From assembly GCF_000376265.1 (NCBI RefSeq), contig NZ_AQWU01000071.1, positions 1 through 64,000 of the forward strand: a stretch of DNA of 64,000 nt, read 5' to 3'. The notes below the pieces were generated by a model. That model saw nothing but the letters and a program-made list of their open reading frames with translations, had not been told where the DNA came from and made no database searches. This document shows, piece after piece, positions 1 to 7,753 of the stretch. Each line of letters starts with the position of its first letter. Position 1 is the stretch's first letter. The position numbers were made by a program, and so were the translations under genes. The DNA comes from Thermus igniterrae ATCC 700962 (GTDB lineage: Bacteria; Deinococcota; Deinococci; Deinococcales; Thermaceae).

Positions 1-105
1 CGGCGGCTTGCCAAGGACTACGAAGCTAACCCTCGGGTGAGCGAGGCCTGGGTGTATCTGGGCATGCTACGCTTGTTGGTGAAGCGGCTGGCTAGGGCCG
101 CGTAG
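1..105 (+). CDS. IS5-family transposase, C-terminal fragment
   Basis: Thirty-four residues in frame 1 precede a TAG stop. The stretch contains RRLAKDYEANP and SEAWVYLGMLRLLVKRLARAA-like sequence, matching the typical C-terminus of IS5-family DDE transposases (R-R-L-[AS]-K-D-Y-E, then a short amphipathic helix ending in RLAR). The gene is cut by the window edge, so the catalytic DDE residues and intactness cannot be judged. Confidence 0.7.
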   Translation, partial: RRLAKDYEANPRVSEAWVYLGMLRLLVKRLARAA

Positions 106-135
106 CTGGCCGTGGAGGACTTTTACGACAGCCTC
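1..135 (+). mobile_element. Right end of an IS5-family insertion sequence
   Basis: The window opens inside an insertion sequence. It contains the transposase C-terminus (stop at 103-105) and then a terminal inverted repeat. Read inward on the minus strand from 135, the end is GAGGCTGTCGTAAAAGTCC (117-135), which resembles the ends of IS427-group IS5 elements. The next bases outward are TAA (136-138), which could be part of the target-site duplication. The left end lies outside the window. The element is inserted in the 3' part of the minus-strand gene at 136-1077. Confidence 0.75.
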
Positions 136-1077
136 TAAGTTGCTGGCTGCACCCAGTATCCGGGGGATCAGGGGAGTACCCTCTTGAATGGAGGAAGGGG
201 GAGTCCCGCTCCAGGTTACGGTTACTGCTCCTGTGGCTAGATCCACGTTCCGAACGGTTGCCTGAACGTTGTTTACCTTGATGGTTTGCCCTGGAACCAC
301 ACCTCGAGCGTCGTTGAGAATAAGGGTATTGGTATTGCTGTCGTAGGACTTCACGCCAAACTGCACCAAGTTAACTTTAGCTCCCGGTAGAATTACATCG
401 GTCAAGCTTGGCGTAAAAGTGGGTGTGAGGCGGAGGGCATTCCCATTCTTGCTTTCCACCCTGTAGGTCCTCGGAGTACTTCCGGTGGGGATCTGCACAT
501 AGCTTCCAGGGGTGATCAGGGTGGCGTCCTGAACGTTGAGGGTAAAGCTATCGCTTTGGGGCACAGATAAGCCTGCAGTTAAGCTCACCGTAGTGACCTC
601 AAGAAGGCCGGTTGCGCTGGCGAAGTCCTGACCAATGACTTGGGCATTTCCCCTGACCTCTATGCGGGGCCTGGAGGTGAGCGCCGCAGGGATGGCCCCG
701 GCGATGCCGCAACCCACGGAGAAGGTCTGCTGCACCCGGGCCTTCGCCCCTCCAACCTCGGCAGTGGCCTGAACGGTGATGTCCCCTGCAGAGATGGGTG
801 CCGAGGAAGCCCTTCCTGGGTAGGTGTAGGTGGCGGTAAAGGCGGTCCCATCCGAGATGCGAAGGGAGTAGCTAGGTGGCGGGTTTTGACCGCACTGGAC
901 CAGCCTCGGGAAAACATCTAAGGCGCTTTCGGCTACCACGAAGGCCTGGTACGAACCCCGCTCCACCGCTCCGCCCTTGAGGGTTCCCAGCGCCATGTAG
1001 CTGGTGGCCGCAAGAAGGCTCGTGAAGACCACCATCAGGACCACCAACGTTATGGGTGTGGCGATACCCTTTCTCAT
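136..1077 (-). pseudogene. PilX-like pilus-associated membrane protein, 3' end disrupted by an IS
   Basis: The protein starts MRKGIATPITLVVLMVVF, a short basic head and one N-terminal hydrophobic helix (about residues 6-27), then an Ala/Ser-rich stretch and a long beta-rich, Thr/Val-rich extracytoplasmic part. This layout fits the PilX/minor-pilin class of type IV pilus proteins, though I recognise the family only by architecture. About 314 residues are native. After Ser-Asn-Leu the frame enters the IS terminal repeat and reads on to a stop at 67-69, adding about 22 foreign residues. The start at 1077 is preferred over an upstream ATG because it sits directly before the basic/hydrophobic signal. 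It is divergent from the thiolase. Function may be lost or altered. Confidence 0.6.
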
Positions 1078-1129
1078 CGGTCCCCATTCTGGCAGGAGGG
1101 AGGCGCTCCCGCATCCCCCAAATGGGGGA

Positions 1130-1141
1130 TATGATGGGCCC
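1130..1141 (+). promoter_or_regulatory. -10 element of the thiolase, predicted leaderless start
   Basis: TATGAT lies at 1130-1135 and the ATG follows after six bases, so transcription should begin at or next to the start codon. No Shine-Dalgarno site is present. Inference from spacing only. Confidence 0.5.
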
Positions 1142-2332
1142 ATGAAGGAGGTCTACATCGTTTCCGCGGCCAGGACCCCCATCGGCAAGTTCGGGGGGGC
1201 CCTGAAGGACGTAAGCCCCGTGGAGCTCGGGGCCCACGCCATGCGGGCGGCCCTGGAGCGGGCCGGGGTGGAGGGGAAGGACCTGGACCTGTACGTCTTC
1301 GGCAACGTGCTCCGGGCAGGGCACGGCCAGCTCCTACCCCGGCAGGCGGCCCTGAAGGCGGGCATCCCCAAGGAGGTGGACGGGTACCAGGTGGACATGG
1401 TCTGCGCCTCGGGGATGATGGCGGTCTTAAACGCCTTCCAGTTCCTGCGCACGGGGGAGGCCCATCTGGTCCTGGCGGGGGGGATGGAGTCCATGAGCCA
1501 GGCGGGCTTCTACCTCTCCCACCGGGCCAGGTGGGGGTACAAGTTCCTCATGGGCGCCCCGGAGGGCCTCCAGGACATCCTCCTGCGGGACGGGCTTTCC
1601 GACCCCTTCACCGGGGAGGCCATGGGGGAGCAGGCAGAGAGGCTGGCCCAGGACTACGGGGTGAGCCGCCAGGAGGTGGACGAGGCCGCCTTCCTCTCCC
1701 ACCGGCGGGCCTGGGAGGCCACGGAGAAGGGCCACTTCGCCCAGGAGATCGCCCCCATGGAGCTCCCTGGGAAGAGGGGGCCTGTGGTGGTGGACCGGGA
1801 CGAGGGGATCCGGCCGGAGACCACCTTGGAGTCCCTTGCAGCCCTCAGGCCCGCCTTCAAGAAGGACGGGGTGCTCACCGCGGGGAACGCCAGCCAGATC
1901 TCCGACGGGGCGGCGGCCCTCCTCCTGGCCTCGGAGGAGGCGGTGCGCCGCTTTGGCCTGAGGCCCCTGGCCCGGGTGCTGGGCGGGGCCTGGGCCGCCG
2001 GGGAGCCCTGGCGCTTCCCCGAGGCCCCCATCCCCGCGGCCAAGCGGCTTCTGGACCGGCTGGGCATGCGCCTTTCCGAATTCGGCCTCTTTGAGAACAA
2101 CGAGGCCTTCGCCCTCAACAACGTCCTCTTCAGCCGCCTTCTGGGGGTGCCCTACGAGCGCCTGAACGTCTTCGGGGGGGCGGTGGCCCTGGGCCACCCC
2201 ATCGGGGCCAGCGGGGCGCGGATCCTGGTCACCCTCCTGAACGCCCTTAGGCAGAAGGGGGAGGAGCGGGGCCTGGCGGCCATCTGCCACGGGACCGGGG
2301 GCTCCACGGCCTTCGCGGTGGAGCTGGTCTAG
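1142..2332 (+). CDS. Thiolase family protein (acetyl-CoA acetyltransferase-like)
   Basis: This 396-aa protein has thiolase features: N-terminal KEVYIVSAARTPIGKFGG, nucleophilic cysteine C88 in VCASGMMA, the ENNEAFALN segment, and GGAVALGHPIGASGAR with the catalytic histidine. It should condense or cleave acyl-CoAs in fatty-acid or acetoacetyl-CoA metabolism in the cytoplasm. The C-terminal cysteine lies in CHGTGGSTAF rather than the usual CxGGGxG, so exact substrate is uncertain. The ATG at 1142 is chosen because TATGAT ends six bases upstream and the family N-terminus begins there. It converges with the DUF503 gene, overlapping by 4 nt. Confidence 0.88.
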   Translation: MKEVYIVSAARTPIGKFGGALKDVSPVELGAHAMRAALERAGVEGKDLDLYVFGNVLRAGHGQLLPRQAALKAGIPKEVDGYQVDMVCASGMMAVLNAFQFLRTGEAHLVLAGGMESMSQAGFYLSHRARWGYKFLMGAPEGLQDILLRDGLSDPFTGEAMGEQAERLAQDYGVSRQEVDEAAFLSHRRAWEATEKGHFAQEIAPMELPGKRGPVVVDRDEGIRPETTLESLAALRPAFKKDGVLTAGNASQISDGAAALLLASEEAVRRFGLRPLARVLGGAWAAGEPWRFPEAPIPAAKRLLDRLGMRLSEFGLFENNEAFALNNVLFSRLLGVPYERLNVFGGAVALGHPIGASGARILVTLLNALRQKGEERGLAAICHGTGGSTAFAVELV

Positions 2333-2637
2333 ACCAGGCCGTCCAGCTCGAAGGCCTCGAGGCGGAACTCCTCCAGGGCCACCCGGAAGGCCCCCTGGTG
2401 GGCCAGGAAGCGGGCGGCCTCCCGGAGGGTCTCCTCCACCCAGGCGGGGTCGTTGCCCAGGAGGCTCAGGCCCACCACCTCAAACCCCCAGGCGTCCAGG
2501 CCGTAAAGCCGGGCGGCGGAGACGGGAAAGCGGGCCTTTACCCGCTCCAGGGCCGGCTTGATGAGGGCCCGCTTCTCCTTGAGGCTCCGGGCGGGGGTCT
2601 CCAGCCGGGCGGTGTAGAGGCCGAGGTAGGCTTTCAT
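2329..2637 (-). CDS. DUF503 family protein (YlxP-like)
   Basis: This 102-aa protein matches the small DUF503/YlxP family: MKAYLGLYTARLETPARSLK followed by EKRALIKPALERVKARF, a ferredoxin-like alpha-beta protein about 95 aa long. Relatives often sit near translation-factor genes, with a proposed role in ribosome or RNA maturation that is not established. It lies downstream of bamA on the same strand but behind a strong terminator, so it probably has its own promoter; the inverted repeat at 2646-2660 sits just upstream. Confidence 0.75.
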   Translation of the reverse strand: MKAYLGLYTARLETPARSLKEKRALIKPALERVKARFPVSAARLYGLDAWGFEVVGLSLLGNDPAWVEETLREAARFLAHQGAFRVALEEFRLEAFELDGLV

Positions 2638-2645
2638 CTTCCAAG

Positions 2646-2660
2646 GACGCCCCGGGCGTC
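2646..2660. repeat. Inverted repeat upstream of the DUF503 gene
   Basis: GACGCCC and GGGCGTC are perfect 7-base arms around one base, 9 bp before the DUF503 start. It could be an operator or a small hairpin in the leader. Confidence 0.35.
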
Positions 2661-2703
2661 AAGACCAGTCTGCCGGCCGGGGGGAGATTCGGCAAGCCCG
2701 GGC

Positions 2704-2742
2704 CTGAAAAACCTCGGGGGAGGGATGGACCCTCCCCCGGGC
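2704..2742 (-). terminator. Intrinsic terminator of bamA
   Basis: On the minus strand a GC-rich stem of about 11-13 bp (CCCGGGGGAGGG paired with CCCTCCCCCGAGG) is followed by TTTTT. It lies 14 bp beyond the bamA stop. Confidence 0.75.
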
Positions 2743-2755
2743 CTTAAAAAGGGGG

Positions 2756-5221
2756 CTAGAACATGGGGCCGATGCGGAAGTGGAGCCTTCCCGTGGGGCT
2801 TTCCGGGCTGAAGGCGTAGTCCAGGCGCAGGGAGGGCAGGAGGGCGCCGAAGACGTCCAGGTCCAGCTGGAAGCCGATGCCCGCTCCCCACTTGAACCCC
2901 CCGGTGTTGTCCGCCAGGCCCAGGTCGGCGAAGAGGATGCCGTAGAGGTTGGTGCCCCCCGCGGGGGAGAGGTTGAAGTTGTAGCGGTACTCCAGGCTGG
3001 AGGTGGCGAAGGAAAGCCCCCCGTACTTGCGGTCCTCGTAGCCCCGGAGGAGGAAGGCCTCGGCCCCGCCCCCGGAGAGGAAGAAGCGCTCGCTTTCCGG
3101 GGGGAAGCCCAGGAGGGTACCGGCGGAAAGCCTGAAGGCCAGGGCCTGGCGCCTTTCGCCGTCCAGGGGGAAGTAGGCCTTGCCCGTGGCCACCAGGGGC
3201 ACGAAGAAGCTCCGCCCCCCCGTGTCGGGGAGGGAGAGGCCAAGGCCGGTGGTGAGGCCTGCCTCATAGCCCCGGGTGCGGAAGCGGGGGTCGTCCACCT
3301 CCAGGTAGCTGGCCCCGGTGTCCAGGCGCAGGGTCCAGCCCGGGGTGGGGAGGAGGCCCTGGGCCGTGCCCACGCTCTTGTAGCCGGTGCCGTCGCAGTA
3401 GCGGGGGTCGGCCGGGTTGGTGATGCCGGCGTCGCAGGGGGCGTTGGGGTCCAGGGGTTCCAGGGCGTAGGCGGAGCGGCGCACGGAAAGGCCCAGGGAA
3501 AGCCGCAGGTTCTCCAGGTCCTTGGAGAGGGGCCGGGAGAGGCTGAGGGCGCCCCCGGTGCGCCTTTCCGTGTACTCCCAGCCGGTGTCGGTGGTGCCGT
3601 CAAAGAGCTTGTTGTTGCCAATGGGGGTGGAGAAGAGGCTGAAGGCGAGACCCGTGCGCACCTCCTTGAGGTCCAGGGCGTCCAAGTAGAGCCAGGGGAT
3701 GGCGTAGCTCAGGGAGAGGGAGAGGTTTTCCCGGGCCTCGTTCTGCACGAAGGCCAGGTCCACCCCCGCCTGGTGGGCCAGGCCGAAGAGGTTGGTCTCC
3801 TTGAAGGAGAGGGTGCCCGACCAGCCCTCCAGGGAGCTCCAGCCCAGGGCGGGCTGGAAGAGGCCGGTGCGGGCCTCCTTGAGGGAGAGGGCCACCACCA
3901 CCTGGTCCTCCTTCTCCCCGGGGAGGAGGCCCACCCGGGGGGGCTCGGCCAGGAGGCCGGTGGCCAGGAGGCGGGAGAGGCCCTGGCGCAGGGCGCCCAC
4001 GCTGAAGAGGCTTCCCGGCTTGGGCAACTCCCGGAGGATCACCTCCTCCTGGGTGCGGTGGCTCCCCTGCCACTCCAGGCGGTAGCCCCCGATCTTGAGC
4101 TCCACCACCTCCAGGCGGAAGACCCCCGCCTGGAAGGCGTAGCGCACGTCGGCCACCTCGTACCCCTTCTCCTGGTAGAAGCTGGCCACCCTGCGGGCGT
4201 CCTCCTGGGCCAGAAGGGGGGTGTAGACCTCCCCGGGCTTGAGGCGGAGGAGGCCTAAGAGGGTCTCCCTGGGGAAGGCGGTGTTGCCCAGCAGTTCCAC
4301 CCGCTCAATCCTCCCCCCTTCAGGGCCCACCTCCAGGCGCACCAGGACCCCTTCCCCCTCGGGGGTGAGGCTAAAGTTCACCACCCGGGAGAGCCGGCGG
4401 GAAAGGGCCTGGACGCCCTCCAGGAGGCGGTCGTAGCGCAGGTAGTCCCCGGGGCGCAGGGGGAAGTCCGTGAGGTCCAGGCCGGGGGCCTCGAGGCGAG
4501 CCACCCTGAGCTCCCGCACCCGCACCGTGAGGACCCCGCCTTCCAGGGTGCTGGCGGCGGGGTCGGGGCCGCTAAAGCGGTAGCCTGCGCCCTCGTAGCG
4601 CTGGGCCATGGCCCTCAGGGCCTCCTGGTACTTGCCGAAGTCAAAGGCCCCCTTGAGGGGCTCCAGGAGCCTCAGGAGCTCGGCCTCGGGGAGGAGGCTT
4701 ACCCCCTGGAGGCGCACCTCCTTGACCTCCAGGGCCTCCTCCACCCGGAAGGTGAGGAGCATCCGGCCCCCCTGCTCCTTGGCCTCCACCTCCACCTTGG
4801 GGGCGAAGGGGAAGCCGTTTTCCCGGTAGGCCTGGGCCAGGGCCGAGGCGGCCTCCTGGGCTCTTAGGGGGTTGTAGGTGGCCTCCTTGCCGATGGCGAA
4901 GTTTTGCTCCAGGAAGCGCAGGAGAACCTCTTGGGGAAAGGCCTTGGCCTCCACCCGCACCTCGGCGATGGCCGGGTAGGGGGTGAGGACCACCCGGAGC
5001 ACATCCCCCACCAGCCGCACCTCCACCTGCCGGAAGTAGCCCGTGGCCAGGATGGCCCGCCGGGCCTCCTCCAGGTCCTTGGGCTCGTCCCCCACGCCGA
5101 AGGGCAGGGCCGCCCGGGCCAGGGCCTGCAAAACGGGGTCTGCCCCCTCCACCACCACCTCCCGCAGGGGAGCGGCCAGGGCCAGGAGGCCCAGGAACAG
5201 GAAACCCACCAGGCGCTTCAT
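2756..5221 (-). CDS. bamA: Omp85/BamA outer-membrane protein assembly factor
   Basis: This 821-aa protein has a signal peptide (residues 1 to about 19, MKRLVGFLFLGLLALAAP), a periplasmic region (about 20-450) of repeated POTRA-like units (for example KEVRLQGVSLLPEAELLRLL and IERVELLGNTAFPRETLL), and a C-terminal beta-barrel (about 455-821) ending in phenylalanine (RLHFRIGPMF). It inserts beta-barrel proteins into the outer membrane and corresponds to the Omp85 protein known from Thermus. A loop between barrel strands has two cysteines (NAPCD and RYCDG) that could form a disulfide. The start at 5221 is fixed by TATGCT seven bases upstream and by the signal peptide; an ATG four codons upstream overlaps that -10 box. 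Confidence 0.92.
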   Translation of the reverse strand: MKRLVGFLFLGLLALAAPLREVVVEGADPVLQALARAALPFGVGDEPKDLEEARRAILATGYFRQVEVRLVGDVLRVVLTPYPAIAEVRVEAKAFPQEVLLRFLEQNFAIGKEATYNPLRAQEAASALAQAYRENGFPFAPKVEVEAKEQGGRMLLTFRVEEALEVKEVRLQGVSLLPEAELLRLLEPLKGAFDFGKYQEALRAMAQRYEGAGYRFSGPDPAASTLEGGVLTVRVRELRVARLEAPGLDLTDFPLRPGDYLRYDRLLEGVQALSRRLSRVVNFSLTPEGEGVLVRLEVGPEGGRIERVELLGNTAFPRETLLGLLRLKPGEVYTPLLAQEDARRVASFYQEKGYEVADVRYAFQAGVFRLEVVELKIGGYRLEWQGSHRTQEEVILRELPKPGSLFSVGALRQGLSRLLATGLLAEPPRVGLLPGEKEDQVVVALSLKEARTGLFQPALGWSSLEGWSGTLSFKETNLFGLAHQAGVDLAFVQNEARENLSLSLSYAIPWLYLDALDLKEVRTGLAFSLFSTPIGNNKLFDGTTDTGWEYTERRTGGALSLSRPLSKDLENLRLSLGLSVRRSAYALEPLDPNAPCDAGITNPADPRYCDGTGYKSVGTAQGLLPTPGWTLRLDTGASYLEVDDPRFRTRGYEAGLTTGLGLSLPDTGGRSFFVPLVATGKAYFPLDGERRQALAFRLSAGTLLGFPPESERFFLSGGGAEAFLLRGYEDRKYGGLSFATSSLEYRYNFNLSPAGGTNLYGILFADLGLADNTGGFKWGAGIGFQLDLDVFGALLPSLRLDYAFSPESPTGRLHFRIGPMF

Positions 5222-5275
5222 GGCGAAGAGCATAAGGGAAAGGCGTGAAGGGGCGGTGAGAGTAAAATGGCGGCC
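5222..5275. promoter_or_regulatory. Divergent leaderless promoters of bamA and punA
   Basis: For bamA (minus), TATGCT at 5229-5234 ends seven bases before the ATG. For the nucleoside phosphorylase (plus), TAAAAT at 5263-5268 ends seven bases before its ATG at 5276. Neither start has a Shine-Dalgarno site. Confidence 0.5.
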
Positions 5276-6094
5276 ATGGAGCTCTACGAGAAGATCCAAG
5301 AGGCCGTGGCCTACATCCGCTCCAAGACCGCCTTTGTTCCGGAGGTGGCCGTGGTCCTGGGCTCGGGGCTTGGGCCTTTGGCCGAGGAGGTGGAGAAGGA
5401 GGCGGAGATCCCCTACGCGGAGATTCCCCACTTCCCCCGCTCCACCGCCCCCGGGCACGCGGGGCGGCTGGTGCTGGGCCGCCTCGAGGGCAAGCGGGTC
5501 CTGGTCTACCAGGGCCGGGTCCACTACTACGAGGGCTACAGCGCCGAGGAGGTGGCCTTCCCCGTGCGGGTGGGCTTTTTCCTGGGGGCCAAGACCTTCG
5601 TGCTCACCTCGGCCGCCGGGGGCCTCAACCCCCGCTTCCACGCGGGGGGCATCATGCTCCACCTGGACTACCTGAACTTCGCCGGGGCCAACCCCCTGCG
5701 GGGCCCCAACGACGAGCGCCTCGGCCCCCGCTTCCCGGTGATGTTTGAGGCCTACGACCCGGAGCTCATCGCCCTGGCCCGCAGGGTGGCCCGCCGGCAG
5801 GACCTCCACCTCTTTGAGGGGGTCTACGCCTGGTTCATGGGGCCGGCCTTCGCCAGCCGGGCGGAGCTCAGGATGCTCCGGGAGCTGGGGGCGGACGCCA
5901 TCGGCATGTCCACCGTGCCCGAGGTCATCGCCCTGCGCCACCTGGGGGCCAGGGTGCTGGGGCTTTCCACCATCACGGACATGGCGGTGCCCGAGAGGGA
6001 GCACCACGCCACCGAGGCCGAGGTGCTGGAGGTGGCCGCCAAGACCGGCCCCCTCTTCCGCCGCCTGGTGCGGGGCATCCTGGCCGAGCTCTAA
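5276..6094 (+). CDS. punA: Purine nucleoside phosphorylase
   Basis: This 272-aa protein carries the trimeric purine nucleoside phosphorylase signature: VAVVLGSGLGPLA with the phosphate-binding serine, QGRVHYYEGY, LTSAAGGLNP, and GMSTVPEVIALRHLG followed by LSTITDMA. It cleaves purine (deoxy)ribonucleosides with phosphate in the cytoplasm for purine salvage. The LSTITDMA segment has Thr and Asp where classical mammalian-type enzymes have LITNKV, so base preference (guanosine/inosine versus adenosine) is open. The ATG at 5276 is preferred over the one at 5267, which lies inside the -10 element. yggS follows after 3 nt, suggesting an operon. Confidence 0.9.
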   Translation: MELYEKIQEAVAYIRSKTAFVPEVAVVLGSGLGPLAEEVEKEAEIPYAEIPHFPRSTAPGHAGRLVLGRLEGKRVLVYQGRVHYYEGYSAEEVAFPVRVGFFLGAKTFVLTSAAGGLNPRFHAGGIMLHLDYLNFAGANPLRGPNDERLGPRFPVMFEAYDPELIALARRVARRQDLHLFEGVYAWFMGPAFASRAELRMLRELGADAIGMSTVPEVIALRHLGARVLGLSTITDMAVPEREHHATEAEVLEVAAKTGPLFRRLVRGILAEL

Positions 6095-6097
6095 GCC

Positions 6098-6733
6098 ATG
6101 GGCCTGCCCCAGGTCCTGGAAGGCATTGCCGCGGCCTGCCGCCGGGCCGGGCGCCGGCCGGAGGAGGTGCGCCTGGTGGCCGTCACCAAGGGGCGCACCC
6201 CGGAGGAGATCCGGGAGAAGGTGCTGGCCTACGGCCCCTTTCCCCTGGGGGAAAGCCGGGTCCAGGAGGCCCTGAAGAAGATGGAGGTGCTCCAGGCCGA
6301 GTGGCACCTGGTGGGGCCTCTGCAACGCAACAAGGCCAAGTTCGCCCCCCGCTTCGCCCTCATCCACTCCCTGGACTCCCTGCGCCTGGCCGAGGCCCTG
6401 GAGCGGGTGGGGGAGCGGGAGGGGGTGCGGCTGAGGGTCCTCTTGGAGGTGAACCTGGGCCGGGAGCCCCAGAAGCACGGCTTCCTGGAGGAGGAGCTTC
6501 CCGAGGCCCTGGAGCGGGTGCGGGAGATGCCCCACCTCGAGGTCTTAGGCCTCATGACCGTGCCCCCCATGGGCCCCGAGGCGGTGGTGCGCCCCATCTT
6601 CCGCAGGCTTTCCCAGCTGGCCGACCGCTACGGCCTGCCCGAGCGTTCCATGGGCATGTCCGAGGACTTCCCCTGGGCGGTGGAGGAGGGGGCCACCCTG
6701 GTGCGGGTGGGGCGGGCCCTTTTTGTAGACTGA
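6098..6733 (+). CDS. yggS: YggS/PLPBP-family PLP-binding homeostasis protein
   Basis: This 211-aa protein is the single-domain alanine-racemase-fold family. The PLP lysine is K31 in VRLVAVTKGR, followed by LGESRVQEALKK, WHLVGPLQRNK, LLEVNLG, GLMTVPPM and the C-terminal SMGMSEDFPWAVEEGATLVRVGRALF. It binds PLP and buffers free PLP rather than catalysing a known reaction. It sits between punA and the DivIVA-like gene, an arrangement reminiscent of the ylm-divIVA cluster of Gram-positive bacteria. Confidence 0.9.
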   Translation: MGLPQVLEGIAAACRRAGRRPEEVRLVAVTKGRTPEEIREKVLAYGPFPLGESRVQEALKKMEVLQAEWHLVGPLQRNKAKFAPRFALIHSLDSLRLAEALERVGEREGVRLRVLLEVNLGREPQKHGFLEEELPEALERVREMPHLEVLGLMTVPPMGPEAVVRPIFRRLSQLADRYGLPERSMGMSEDFPWAVEEGATLVRVGRALFVD

Positions 6734-6740
6734 GGTGTCC

Positions 6741-7193
6741 ATGGACCTGACCCCCCTAGACGTGCGCTACCAGGAGTTCCCCACCGGGCTTCGCGGCTAC
6801 CAGAAGGAAGCGGTGCGCACCTACCTGGCCCAGGTGGCCGAGGTGATGGAGGGCCTCATCCGGGAGAACGAGGGCCTGCGGGAACGGCTTAAGGCCCTGG
6901 AGGAGGAGAATGCCCGCCTCAAGGAGGCCGAGGGGGAGCTGAAGCGGGCGGTGGTGGCTGCGGAGAAGATCGCCCGCGAGCTCAAGGCCCAGGCGGAGCG
7001 GGAGGCCGAGCTCATCCGGCGCGAGGCCCTGGCCGCCAAGGAGCAGGTGTTGCGGGAGGCCGCCGAGGAGCTCAAGCGCCTCCGGGGGGAGGTTGAGCGG
7101 GCCAAGCAGGAGAAGGCCCTGTTCCTGGGCCAGCTCAGGGCCCTTCTGGAGGGGTACCTGGAGGCCCTAAGGCGCCTGGAGGCGGGACCTTGA
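6741..7193 (+). CDS. DivIVA-domain coiled-coil protein
   Basis: This 150-aa protein begins MDLTPLDVRYQEFPTGLRGY, matching the short N-terminal membrane-binding DivIVA domain (LTPLDIrnkeF-type). The rest (about 28-145) is an uninterrupted coiled coil rich in Glu, Lys, Arg, Leu and Ala. DivIVA proteins mark curved membrane at poles or septa and recruit cell-division or wall proteins. The ATG at 6741 is chosen because GAGGTG (6732-6737) provides a Shine-Dalgarno site; a GTG at 6735 overlaps it. Its 3' end is antisense to the last 59 bp of the DUF218 gene. Confidence 0.8.
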   Translation: MDLTPLDVRYQEFPTGLRGYQKEAVRTYLAQVAEVMEGLIRENEGLRERLKALEEENARLKEAEGELKRAVVAAEKIARELKAQAEREAELIRREALAAKEQVLREAAEELKRLRGEVERAKQEKALFLGQLRALLEGYLEALRRLEAGP

Positions 7194-7704
7194 GGCCGTG
7201 GGGGGGCCTAAAGCCCAGGTAGAGCCAGAGGCGGTAGAGGGCCTCCCGCGCCCAGTACCCGAGGGGGTAGGCCCCGGGTACCGGGTGCCCCTCCGCCCGT
7301 AGCCCCAGGGTCCTGGCCAGGAAGAGGGCCCGGGGGAGGTGGGGGGCGTCGGTGACCAGGAGGATGCGCCCCTCTAGGTGGGGCCGGAGGAAGAGGAGGT
7401 TCTCGTAGGTGTTCTGGCTTTCCCCCTCGCAGAGGAGGGCAGAGGGGGGCACGCCCCTTTGGGCCAGGTAGCGGCATCCCACCTCGCCCTCGCTGTGGCG
7501 GTCCCCCGGGGCCCGGCCCCCGGCCACCGCCACCCTGGGGGCGAGGCCCTGGCGGTAAAGGGCTAAGGCGGCCTCCAGGCGCCGTTCCAGGGCCGGGGAG
7601 GGCCGGCCTCCGTACTGGGCCGCCCCCAGGACCACGATCCAGGCGTACCCCCCCTGGGCCTGGGCGGCCAGGAGGGCCAGGAGGAGGGCCAGAAGGCGGC
7701 GCAC
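7135..7704 (-). CDS. DUF218 (YdcF/SanA-like) envelope protein
   Basis: This 189-aa protein has an N-terminal signal or anchor (RRLLALLLALLAAQAQGG) and DUF218 motifs: IVVLGAAQYGG, ALERRLEAALALY, GDRHSEGEVGCRYLAQRGVP, ESQNTYENL and LLVTDAPHLPRALFLARTLG. SanA/YdcF relatives are implicated in envelope barrier function; the reaction is not established. The GTG start at 7704 is supported by TAGATT on the minus strand ending seven bases upstream. It is divergent from hflX and overlaps the divIVA-like gene tail to tail. Confidence 0.78.
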   Translation of the reverse strand: MRRLLALLLALLAAQAQGGYAWIVVLGAAQYGGRPSPALERRLEAALALYRQGLAPRVAVAGGRAPGDRHSEGEVGCRYLAQRGVPPSALLCEGESQNTYENLLFLRPHLEGRILLVTDAPHLPRALFLARTLGLRAEGHPVPGAYPLGYWAREALYRLWLYLGFRPPHGLKVPPPGALGPPGTPPEGP

Positions 7705-7753
7705 GCCCCCCAATCTACGCCAAAGCGCCCCTTTCTGGTATACTGAAGGGGCA
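7705..7753. promoter_or_regulatory. Divergent promoters of the DUF218 gene and hflX
   Basis: TAGATT on the minus strand (7712-7717) ends seven bases before the DUF218 GTG. TATACT on the plus strand (7739-7744) precedes hflX, whose TTG start is nine bases on, with GAAGGGG between. Confidence 0.5.

Noticed and set aside
5222-6535. Upstream extension of the bamA frame across punA and yggS
   Set aside because: The signal peptide and the -10 box set the bamA start at 5221; the extension is antisense to punA/yggS.
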